Part shown: positions 6,940-13,814 of the stretch, one piece after another
How positions within the stretch are numbered: position 1 is the stretch's first letter
Layout: each line of letters begins with the position of its first letter
Origin: JAKZSU01 sp047517485
GTDB taxonomy: Bacteria > Pseudomonadota > Alphaproteobacteria > UBA7887
NCBI GenBank assembly: GCA_047517485.1
Contig: JAKZSU010000246.1
Coordinates: forward strand, 1 to 17,284
Direction: 5' to 3'
Length of the DNA stretch: 17,284 bases
Made by a program: the position numbers and the translations under genes
Notes under the pieces: generated by a model
Databases searched by the model: none
Told to the model about the DNA's origin: nothing
The model's input: the letters and a program-made list of their open reading frames with translations, nothing else

Positions 6940-7823
6940 CGCCCCTCTCCCAACCGCCGTTCGCGGGAATGAAAAAAGCGCAGCAGCGGCCGCACGAAAT
7001 CTTCGTCGGTCCGCACCTCGATCGGGTCGATGCCAAGACCGTGAAACAAGCGTTTCCGCCGAAACCGGCTGTTCTCTCGCGCTTGCTTATAGGCGTCGCG
7101 AACCGCGGCGCTGTCGGTATCGACCAGCACTTCCGTGCCGGATTCGAGATCCTGCAGGCGGACGAAGCCGACGGCGGGCAACTCGGCGTCGCGGCGATCG
7201 GAAATACAGATTGGTACCAACTCGTGCCGGTAATGGACGATGCGGACGGCTTTTTCGTAGCCGGTTCCGAGAAAATCCGAGATCAAGAAGGTAATCGAAC
7301 GCTGCTTCAGAACCTTACTGAGATACTCGAGCGGCACCGCCAAATTGGTGCCGCGATGGGTGGGCTCGAAGGCCAACAGATCGCGGATCAGGCGCATTAC
7401 GCGGTTCTTGCCCTTGCGTGGCGGCACGTAATGCTCGATCCGGTCGGTGAAGATGATCAGGCCGACTTTGTCATTGTTGGTGATCGCGCTGAGCGCGAGG
7501 ACCGCCGAGAGTTCGGTGGCGATCTGGCTCTTCGTCCGCGCCACGCTGCCGAACAGGCCCGAGGCGCTGAGATCGACCAGCAACATGACCGTGAGCTCGC
7601 GCTCCTCGACATATTGTTTGACGAACGGCGCGCCCATGCGCGCGGTGACGTTCCAGTCGATCGAGCGCACGTCGTCGCCGGGGACATATTCGCGAACCTC
7701 GGCGAATTCGATCCCGCGACCCTTGAACACACTGTGATACTCGCCGGCGAAAATGCCATCGACCAAGCGCCGGGTCTTGATCGAGACCTGGCGGACTTGC
7801 CGGTAAACCTCAGCGGGCAGCAT
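6936..7823 (-). CDS. DUF58 protein (MxaS-like)
   Basis: A 295-residue soluble protein without signal peptide or membrane helix. The DUF58 hallmark YVPGDDVRSIDWNVTAR lies at residues 47-62. A vWA-like fold follows with a partial metal site, Asp84-Leu-Ser86-Ala-Ser88 in LLVDLSASG, and a later acidic position in FLISDFLGTG. DUF58 proteins are encoded beside MoxR ATPases almost without exception; in methanol clusters the equivalent is MxaS. The start lies 17 bases after the moxR stop, with no strong ribosome binding site, so translation probably depends on the upstream gene. Downstream it overlaps the BatD/MxaA-like gene by four bases. It is probably the cytosolic adaptor between the ATPase and the membrane components. 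Confidence 0.9.
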   Translation of the reverse strand: MLPAEVYRQVRQVSIKTRRLVDGIFAGEYHSVFKGRGIEFAEVREYVPGDDVRSIDWNVTARMGAPFVKQYVEERELTVMLLVDLSASGLFGSVARTKSQIATELSAVLALSAITNNDKVGLIIFTDRIEHYVPPRKGKNRVMRLIRDLLAFEPTHRGTNLAVPLEYLSKVLKQRSITFLISDFLGTGYEKAVRIVHYRHELVPICISDRRDAELPAVGFVRLQDLESGTEVLVDTDSAAVRDAYKQARENSRFRRKRLFHGLGIDPIEVRTDEDFVRPLLRFFHSRERRLGEGR

Positions 7824-7840
7824 TGCGGGTGACCGGGTAT

Positions 7841-8842
7841 CTAAGGGACCGGCATATGGTCGAGGACTCGTTGGACCAGGTCCTCGGCCACCAAGTCTTC
7901 CGCCTCGGCCTCGTACGTCAAAATCAGGCGATGACGCAGGATATCCGGCGCGATCGACTTGATGTCCTGCGGCGTGACATAGCCGCGGCCTCGGATAAAC
8001 GCATAGGCGCGGCTCGCCAAGGCGAGGTAAATCGATGCCCGCGGCGAGGCGCCGAAATCGATGTAACGGCCGATGTCCAGGCCGTGCTCTTCCGGCTCGC
8101 GAGTCGCGTGGACGATATCGACAATGTAATCCTTGATCTTGTCGTCGATGAAGATGGTGTTCACCACCTTGCGCGCCGCGGTCACCGCGTCCAAGGTGAT
8201 CACCGGCTCCAGCGGCGGCTCGGGCTCCGTCGTCGCCATGCGATTGAGGATTTCCAACTCCTCCGACCGCTCGGGATAGGTAATGCTCAGCTTCAACATG
8301 AAACGGTCGGTCTGCGCTTCCGGCAACGGATAAGTACCGTCCGACTCCAACGGGTTCATCGTCGCCAAAACGAGGAATGGCTCGGGAAGCTTGAAGCTCT
8401 CGTCGCCGATGGTGACCTGCTTTTCCTGCATCGCCTCGAGCAGCGCGCTTTGCACCTTCGCCGGCGCCCGGTTGATTTCGTCGGCCAGCACCAGATTGGC
8501 GAACACCGGCCCTTTTCGCACCTTGAATTCGCCCGATTGCGGCTGATAAATCAGCGTCCCCACCAAATCGGCGGGCAACAGATCCGGAGTGAACTGGATG
8601 CGTTGATAATGCGCGTCGAGCGCTTGCGCCAACGCGGTAACCGCGCGGGTCTTGGCCAAGCCGGGCACGCCCTCGATCAACACATGGCCGTTGGCCAACA
8701 TGCCGACCAGCAAGCGCTCGAGCATGTATTTTTGGCCGACGATGACGCGCTCCAGCGCGGTCATCACATTGCCGACGAACTGACTTTGCGCCTCCACTTG
8801 CGCGTCGATCTCACTCACGTCCAAAGGCATTTCGCTGTTCAT
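7841..8842 (-). CDS. moxR: MoxR-family AAA+ ATPase
   Basis: A 333-residue cytosolic AAA+ ATPase. The Walker A region reads IEGVPGLAKTRAV (about 57-69, the usual MoxR form GxPGxAKT), the Walker B LVLADEINRAP (about 117-127) and the sensor 1/arginine region LVLATMNPLESDGTYPLPEAQTDRF, all diagnostic for MoxR. Length is normal for the family. MoxR proteins act as chaperones that insert metal or activate complexes; in methanol oxidisers MoxR/MxaR is tied to methanol dehydrogenase maturation. It is the first gene of a seven-gene - strand block running to 1586, with a 155-base gap upstream that probably holds the operon's promoter. It ends in TAG, so amber is used here as a normal stop. Confidence 0.95.
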   Translation of the reverse strand: MNSEMPLDVSEIDAQVEAQSQFVGNVMTALERVIVGQKYMLERLLVGMLANGHVLIEGVPGLAKTRAVTALAQALDAHYQRIQFTPDLLPADLVGTLIYQPQSGEFKVRKGPVFANLVLADEINRAPAKVQSALLEAMQEKQVTIGDESFKLPEPFLVLATMNPLESDGTYPLPEAQTDRFMLKLSITYPERSEELEILNRMATTEPEPPLEPVITLDAVTAARKVVNTIFIDDKIKDYIVDIVHATREPEEHGLDIGRYIDFGASPRASIYLALASRAYAFIRGRGYVTPQDIKSIAPDILRHRLILTYEAEAEDLVAEDLVQRVLDHMPVP

Positions 8843-8997
8843 CTTTTATTGGATTTCCCGATCGCCAAGGCGCGCACCTATAGCACAGCCGAAACCGCGC
8901 CAACAGGCGGATTACGCGGTTTTTAACCAGGCTCTTCCCTATAGCGGCTATCGGCGGCGGCAAACCGGACGAACGGATATTCGCCCCGCTCCCACAC
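8843..8997 (-). promoter_or_regulatory. Intergenic region upstream of moxR with possible promoter
   Basis: This 155-base gap separates the acyl-CoA dehydrogenase stop from moxR and is the largest gap in the window. On the - strand a TTGGCG (8898-8903) is followed after 15 bases by TATAGG (8877-8882), a weak sigma-70-like pair with short spacing. The octamer CCTATAGC occurs twice on the + strand (8877-8884 and 8938-8945), the second inside a small palindrome, ATAGC-G-GCTAT (8941-8951). The repeats could be an operator or chance. No convincing rho-independent terminator is visible, so read-through from the upstream operon is possible. Confidence 0.35.
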
Positions 8998-10203
8998 TCA
9001 GTTGTAGCGCCGCAACTCCAGACGGGCGATCTGGTTGCGGTGAACTTCGTCGGGGCCGTCGGCGAGGCGCAAGGTGCGCGCGCTGGCATAGGCCTTGGCG
9101 AGCCCGAAATCGGTGGTAACCCCGCCGGCGCCATGCGCCTGGATCGCCCAATCGATCACCTGGCACGCCATGTTCGGCGCCGCGACCTTGATCATGGCGA
9201 TTTCCTGGCGCGCTTCCTTGTTACCGACGGTGTCCATCATGTAGGCCGCCTTCAAGGTCAGCAGCCGGCACTGTTCGATCATGATGCGCGACTCGGCGAT
9301 GCGTTCCTGGGTGACCGACTGTTCCGACACCGGCTTGCCAAAGGCGACGCGCGATTTCACCCGCTTGCACAGCTTCTCGAGGGTGCGCTCTGCGACCCCA
9401 ATCAGGCGCATGCAATGGTGAATCCGGCCCGGGCCGAGCCGGCCCTGGGCGATTTCGAATCCGCGGCCCTCGCCGAGCAGGATGTTCGAGGCGGGCACGC
9501 GGACATTCTCGAAATCGACCTCGGAATGGCCGTGCGGCGCATCGTCGAAGCCAAACACCGGCAAATGCCGCAATTTATTGACCCCCGGGGTATCGAGCGG
9601 CACCAGGATCATCGACTGCTGCTTGTGGCGGTCGGCATTGGTGGGGTCGGTCTTGCCCATGAAGATCAAAATCTTACAGCGCGGATCGGCGGCGCCCGAG
9701 GTCCACCATTTGCGGCCGTTGATGACATATTCGTCGCCGTCGCGAACGATCGAGGATTCGATGTTGGTGGCGTCCGACGAGGCGACCCGCGGCTCGGTCA
9801 TCGCGAACGCCGAGCGGATTTCACCGGCAAGCAAGGGCTTCAGCCACGTTTCTTTATGTTCGTCGCTGCCATAGCGCGCCAACACTTCCATATTGCCGGT
9901 ATCCGGCGCCGAGCAGTTGAAGACCTCGGGTGCAAAGCCGACACGGCCCATGATTTCGCATAGCGGCGCGTATTCGAGATTTGTCAGGCCCGCGCCATGC
10001 TCGGATTCGGGAAGGAACAAGTTCCACAAATCCGCCGCGCGCGCCTTCGCCTTCAGCTCGTCGAGAATCGCCGGCGCCTGCCAGCGGTCGCCTTCGTCGA
10101 TCTGTGCGGCATAGGTATCCTCGTTGGGATAAATATGCTCGTCCATGAACGCGCCGACGCGTTCCTGCAAATCCTTGACCTTGTCGGTGTATTCGAAATT
10201 CAT
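8998..10203 (-). CDS. Acyl-CoA dehydrogenase (ACAD10/11-like)
   Basis: A 401-residue flavoenzyme of normal family length. It introduces an alpha-beta double bond into an acyl-CoA with FAD as cofactor, passing electrons to electron-transfer flavoprotein. Visible signatures are the FAD/substrate loops FAMTEPRVASSDATN (about 133-147) and GRKWWTSGAADP (163-174), the RLGPGRIHHCMRLIG helix, and a C-terminal AHGAGGVTTDF segment. Near the end, ADGPDEVHRNQIAR puts Asp382 where medium-chain enzymes have the catalytic Glu of Y-E-G-T. An Asp in this place is what I recall for the ACAD10/11 branch. It lies 80 bases after the hydroxyisobutyrate-dehydrogenase-like gene, with an AAGGCAGGG stretch before the ATG, and is probably the last gene of the catabolic block. 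The chain length or branching of its substrate cannot be read from sequence. Confidence 0.9.
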   Translation of the reverse strand: MNFEYTDKVKDLQERVGAFMDEHIYPNEDTYAAQIDEGDRWQAPAILDELKAKARAADLWNLFLPESEHGAGLTNLEYAPLCEIMGRVGFAPEVFNCSAPDTGNMEVLARYGSDEHKETWLKPLLAGEIRSAFAMTEPRVASSDATNIESSIVRDGDEYVINGRKWWTSGAADPRCKILIFMGKTDPTNADRHKQQSMILVPLDTPGVNKLRHLPVFGFDDAPHGHSEVDFENVRVPASNILLGEGRGFEIAQGRLGPGRIHHCMRLIGVAERTLEKLCKRVKSRVAFGKPVSEQSVTQERIAESRIMIEQCRLLTLKAAYMMDTVGNKEARQEIAMIKVAAPNMACQVIDWAIQAHGAGGVTTDFGLAKAYASARTLRLADGPDEVHRNQIARLELRRYN

Positions 10204-10283
10204 CGCCCTGCCTTCGGTACGCTGGTTTCCCTATTGATCGCGCGGACAATAGAGCACTCACCGGTTGCGGGGCAAATGCGACT

Positions 10284-11174
10284 TCAGCGGGGCAGCACGT
10301 CACCTCGATCGATCGCCTCGATGAGGACCGGATAGTAGGCGTCGCCCCGGCCCGCCGCGATTGCCGCTTCGAGAACGCGCCGCGCGGCATCGGCGCCAGG
10401 GGTCTCGATGCCGTTGTCGCGAGCCAACGCGATCGCGTATGAGAGATCCTTGAGCGCGTACCGCGCGGAGAAAGCCTGCTCGGGAAAATCGCCGGGCAAA
10501 AGCGCGTTCCGGCCGTGATTGCGCAGCGCGAAACTGTCCGCCGAGCCGGTCATCAGAGTCTCGAACAGGCGCGCACCGTCGATGCCGGCGCGCCGCGCGA
10601 CGGTCAGCGCCTCGCTTAAGGCGACCATGCTCTCGATCAAGATCATATTGTTCATCAGCTTGGCGACCTGACCGGCGCCGACCCCGCCGACATGGCTTAC
10701 ATCGGAAGCGAAATGCGCGAGATAAGGTTTGATCGCCGCGAAGACCGCGTCGTCGGCGCCGACCATCACCGCGAGGGTTCCGGCCTCGGCGGCGGCGCGG
10801 GTGCGCGCCACCGGCGCGTCGGCATAAGCGACACCGCGCGCCTTGAACGCATCGGCCAATGAGCGCGTCAGCGTCACTGGCGCGGTGCTGCAATCGACAA
10901 CGGTTTGTCCCTCGCGCATGGCCTCGAGGAGGCTGCCACACACCAAGTCGAGTTCGTCTCCTCCGGGCAATGACAAAAATATCATCCCAGCGCGCTCGGC
11001 GATTTCAGACAGATCCGTTGCGGCATCAACGCCCACTGACGCCAACCGCGCCAGCGGTTCGGGCCGCAGATCGGTCGCTATCATCGGCAACCCCGACCGC
11101 GTCGCGAGGTTGCGGCACATCGGCTCGCCCATCACCCCGAGCCCGATAAAACCGAGGGTGCCGATGCTTGTCAT
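10284..11174 (-). CDS. 3-hydroxyisobutyrate-dehydrogenase-like NAD(P) oxidoreductase
   Basis: A 296-residue beta-hydroxyacid dehydrogenase. The N-terminus has the dinucleotide fold LGFIGLGVMGEPM (GxGxxG at 11-16) and the C-terminal all-helical domain has the catalytic motif GAGQVAKLMNNM with Lys172. DCSTAP (94-99) is the conserved cofactor-side loop. The substrate loop is unusual: family members generally read DAPVSGG, but here it is DAPVARTRAAAEAGT, with Ala-Arg-Thr (123-125) in place of Ser-Gly-Gly. An arginine there suggests a differently charged substrate, so the true substrate is probably not 3-hydroxyisobutyrate. The ATG overlaps the upstream flavoprotein stop by four bases, indicating coupling. 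Family call is firm, substrate unknown. Confidence 0.88.
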   Translation of the reverse strand: MTSIGTLGFIGLGVMGEPMCRNLATRSGLPMIATDLRPEPLARLASVGVDAATDLSEIAERAGMIFLSLPGGDELDLVCGSLLEAMREGQTVVDCSTAPVTLTRSLADAFKARGVAYADAPVARTRAAAEAGTLAVMVGADDAVFAAIKPYLAHFASDVSHVGGVGAGQVAKLMNNMILIESMVALSEALTVARRAGIDGARLFETLMTGSADSFALRNHGRNALLPGDFPEQAFSARYALKDLSYAIALARDNGIETPGADAARRVLEAAIAAGRGDAYYPVLIEAIDRGDVLPR

Positions 11175-12661
11175 TGTTCGTTGCCGCGCGCGTAAAGCGC
11201 CGCCGCGCCGCCGGCAATCCGGCCGAACACCGAGCCCGAGGTCAAACCGGTGCCGCCGGGATAATTGATATAGAACAGGTCGCCGACCATCTCGCCGGCG
11301 GCGAACAGCCCGGCGATCGGCCGCGCGTCGGAATCGAGCACCGCGCCATCGCTGGTGATCGCCACCCCGCCAAAGGTGAAGGTAATGCCGCAGGTGATCG
11401 CGAACGCTTTATAAGGCGGGGTATCGAGCCGGTTCGCCCAATTGCTTTTGCGCGGGCTCACGCCTTCGGTACAGCGCCCGTCCTTGACCGTCGGATCGAA
11501 ATCAACCTCGGTGCGAACCGCGTCGTTATAGGCGCGCACCGTGGCGAGGAACGCATCCGCATTGACGCCGTCGAGCTTCGCCGCCAGCGCGTCCAGACTA
11601 TCGGCCTCGACCTTGGTGATCTCGCGAATACGGTATTCGTCGCGCAGCAAATGATCGACCTTGGAGTCGAACACTTGCCAGGCGAATTGCCCCGGTTGTT
11701 CGAGCACCGCGCGGCCATATTTGGCATAGGTGTAATTGCGAAAATCGGCGCCCTCGTCGACGAATCGCGCGCCCTCGGCGTTGACCATGATGCCGAACGG
11801 ATAGCTGTGCTTCTGGAACCCGTCACCCACGGAGAGATCCCCGAACGGCGGCGCGTTGCGGTCCCACCCCACCGCGTGGCACCCCGACCAATTGCCCACC
11901 GCCATGGCGCCGATATCGAGCGCCATGCGGAGTCCGTCGCCGGTGTTGAAGCGTGAACCGCGCACCTTGGCGAGATCCCAGCCCGGGCCGAGATAGCGGG
12001 TGCGCCATTCGGCATTGGCCTCGAAGCCACCGCACGCCAGCACCACGGAACCGGCGCTGATGTCACGGGTCCGGCCGCTAGCGCGCACCCGCACGCCGTG
12101 GACCCCGTCGTCGTCGGCGAGCAGGGCATCGGCACGAGTGTCATAAAACACCGCAACGCCGTCGCGCATCGCGGCGGCGTATTCGCTTTCGACCAGGCCC
12201 GGCCCGCCGCCCCACGTCTCGACGGCGAGCCCGCCCCAGAAGCGATATTTGCCGTCGACCTTGAACGCCTGGCGCGCGTACATCGGCATAAAGCGGATAC
12301 CTTTCTCGCGCATCCACACCAGGGTCGGGTGACTGCGCCGCACCAGCAGCTCGACGAGATCGGGGTTGGCGCGAAACTCGGTGACCCGCGCCATGTCATC
12401 GAAGAAGGCGGCGGCGGGATAGGCGCCGAAATCAGTGTCGCGCTGCTCGTCCGCGCTCAGATCCGGCATCAACGCCAGCAGATCGTCGAGCCCGTTATAA
12501 GCCACCCGCATGGCGCCGGCGGTGAACCGCGTGTTGCCGCCGCGCTCGTCCTCGGGCGCGCGTTCGAGCACCGCGACGCTCGCCCCGGTCTCGCGCGCGG
12601 CGAGCGCGGCGCACATCGCCGCGTTACCGGCCCCGACCACGACGACGTCGTAGTCGATCAC
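11171..12661 (-). CDS. FAD-dependent dehydrogenase, tricarballylate dehydrogenase (TcuA)-like
   Basis: A 496-residue flavoprotein of the fumarate reductase/succinate dehydrogenase flavoprotein superfamily. Read from the GTG at 12661 it begins with the FAD fold (V)IDYDVVVVGAGNAAMC (GxGxxA at 10-15) and Glu33 in AVLERAPED; the GTG overlaps the upstream stop (GTGA). The open frame continues 38 codons further upstream but that stretch is arginine-rich overlap with the previous gene. RGGNTRFTAGAMR follows, and the C-terminus PIAGLFAAGEMVGDLFYINY then PGGTGLTSGSVFGRIAGG is close to what I recall of TcuA, which oxidises tricarballylate to cis-aconitate. No membrane segment or haem site. With hydroxyacid and acyl-CoA dehydrogenases alongside, a role in degrading a carboxylic acid is plausible; the exact substrate is open. 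Confidence 0.88.
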   Translation of the reverse strand: MIDYDVVVVGAGNAAMCAALAARETGASVAVLERAPEDERGGNTRFTAGAMRVAYNGLDDLLALMPDLSADEQRDTDFGAYPAAAFFDDMARVTEFRANPDLVELLVRRSHPTLVWMREKGIRFMPMYARQAFKVDGKYRFWGGLAVETWGGGPGLVESEYAAAMRDGVAVFYDTRADALLADDDGVHGVRVRASGRTRDISAGSVVLACGGFEANAEWRTRYLGPGWDLAKVRGSRFNTGDGLRMALDIGAMAVGNWSGCHAVGWDRNAPPFGDLSVGDGFQKHSYPFGIMVNAEGARFVDEGADFRNYTYAKYGRAVLEQPGQFAWQVFDSKVDHLLRDEYRIREITKVEADSLDALAAKLDGVNADAFLATVRAYNDAVRTEVDFDPTVKDGRCTEGVSPRKSNWANRLDTPPYKAFAITCGITFTFGGVAITSDGAVLDSDARPIAGLFAAGEMVGDLFYINYPGGTGLTSGSVFGRIAGGAAALYARGNEQ

Positions 12662-13704
12662 GCGTCGCTCCCGACCGGCGCGCCGAAGGCGTCGCGATAG
12701 CGTTCGGCGTAATGCGGCCAGCCCTCGGGATTGAGCAGTCGCGCCGGCCGTTCGCCGCGCCAGATCGCCTGCCATTGCTCGGCGCAGATCAGCAAAATGG
12801 TGCGCCGCGATTCCTCGGTCACGCCGGCGGTGTGCGGACTGGCGATCACGGTATCGAGCGCCAACAAGGGATAGTCGAGCGGCGGCGGCTCGTCCTCCCA
12901 GACATCGAGCCCGGCGCCGCGAATTTTACCCGACCGCAGCGCCGCGGCCAGCGCGTCCTCGTCATGAATGCCGCCGCGCGCGGTGGTGATCAGATAGGCA
13001 TCGTCGCGCATCGCGGCTAGCGCCGCCGCATCAATGAGGTTCTTCGTCTCGGCGGTGAACGGGCAGCAAATATGGACGAATTCGGACTCGGCAAGCAGGA
13101 TCTCGAGCGACACCTTCCGCGCCCCGCGCGCGGTCATCTCGGCCTCGCTCAGATAAGGATCGGTCGCCACCACCGGCATTGAGAAGGCGGCGCGGCAGAT
13201 CTCCGCCAGGCGCGTGCCGATGTGGCCGAGGCCGATGATGCCGACGGTCTTGCCGAGCACGTCGTTGCCGATGAATTGGTTGCGCTCCCAGTCGCGGTCG
13301 CGGCGCATCGCCCGGTCGGTCTCGCCGATGCGTTTGGCGAGGGTGAGCATCATTGCCGTCGCGTGCTCCGCCACCCCTTCGCGATTGCCGCCGGCCTGAT
13401 TGACCACCATCACCCCGGCCGCGGTACAGGCCGCGATTTCGACGGTATCGACCCCAGCGCCATCCGCCGAGACCACCAGCAGGTTGGGACAACGGGCCAG
13501 AAAATCGGCGTTGGCAAAGAGATGAAGCGGCAACTCCTGGCGCGCCGAGGTAATCTGATAGCCGTGCGCCTCGGCCAGCACCGGCCACAGCTCATCCGCC
13601 GGCCGCGCGCGTTCGAGCCGGGTGAACGCGATGCCCGGCGCTTCTTCAAGCCTGGTACGACCGGCCTCATGGGTAAAACGATCAAAATAAACGATCCGAC
13701 GCAC
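12658..13704 (-). CDS. D-2-hydroxyacid dehydrogenase, NAD-dependent
   Basis: A 348-residue protein of the D-isomer-specific 2-hydroxyacid dehydrogenase family (phosphoglycerate, formate and glyoxylate reductase relatives), of normal length. The Rossmann core reads VGIIGLGHIGTRLAEIC. The catalytic trio is present: Arg in ITTARGGIHDEDAL, Glu in GLDVWEDEPPP and His in ASPHTAGVTEES. It starts at GTG 13704, chosen because GGTGGAG lies 6 bases upstream; the longer frame up to 13806 is cysteine/arginine-rich and non-conserved. It reduces a 2-keto acid or oxidises a D-2-hydroxy acid with NAD(P)H. As the first gene of the - strand catabolic block it overlaps the flavoprotein gene by four bases and is divergent from the cyclase gene. 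The substrate is not assignable. Confidence 0.88.
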   Translation of the reverse strand: MRRIVYFDRFTHEAGRTRLEEAPGIAFTRLERARPADELWPVLAEAHGYQITSARQELPLHLFANADFLARCPNLLVVSADGAGVDTVEIAACTAAGVMVVNQAGGNREGVAEHATAMMLTLAKRIGETDRAMRRDRDWERNQFIGNDVLGKTVGIIGLGHIGTRLAEICRAAFSMPVVATDPYLSEAEMTARGARKVSLEILLAESEFVHICCPFTAETKNLIDAAALAAMRDDAYLITTARGGIHDEDALAAALRSGKIRGAGLDVWEDEPPPLDYPLLALDTVIASPHTAGVTEESRRTILLICAEQWQAIWRGERPARLLNPEGWPHYAERYRDAFGAPVGSDA

Positions 13705-13814
13705 GCTGCTCTCCACCAAAACTTTCGCTATGATCTCGCCGCCGCAAATGCGACCCACCCTTCGGTTACAATGTTTGCGGCATCTTAAGCAAGTCCGGGA
13801 CAGCACGAGGACGC
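13705..13814. promoter_or_regulatory. Divergent intergenic region between the catabolic block and the cyclase gene
   Basis: These 110 bases separate two divergently transcribed genes and must hold or adjoin both 5' ends. For the + strand gene, GAGGA (13807-13811) lies 3 bases before the ATG. On the - strand a TTGCTT then TTGTAA pair with about 15-16 base spacing is a weak promoter candidate. I see no clear operator repeat. Shared control of the two units is possible but not shown. Confidence 0.4.
13711..13717 (-). promoter_or_regulatory. Ribosome binding site for the GTG start at 13704
   Basis: On the - strand GGTGGAG ends 6 bases before the GTG at 13704. It decides this start over several in-frame alternatives upstream (TTG and GTG near 13714-13719, ATG at 13806). 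Confidence 0.65.

Noticed and set aside
2087..6972. Several long + strand open frames (for example 2087-3001, 4913-6085, 6058-6972) opposite the Bat operon
   Set aside because: They lie exactly across from well-supported vWA, TPR and protease genes and have arginine/histidine-rich, domain-free translations; treated as shadows.
3780..8842. Simple Bacteroides-type aerotolerance (Bat) operon
   Set aside because: Gene order is similar, but proximity to a methanol-type cytochrome favours a quinoprotein maturation role; the bat names are kept only as family labels.
12662..12775. Longer start for the TcuA-like flavoprotein
   Set aside because: The added 38 residues are arginine-rich overlap with the upstream gene; the GTG at 12661 begins directly before the FAD-binding strand and gives the GTGA overlap seen throughout the operon.
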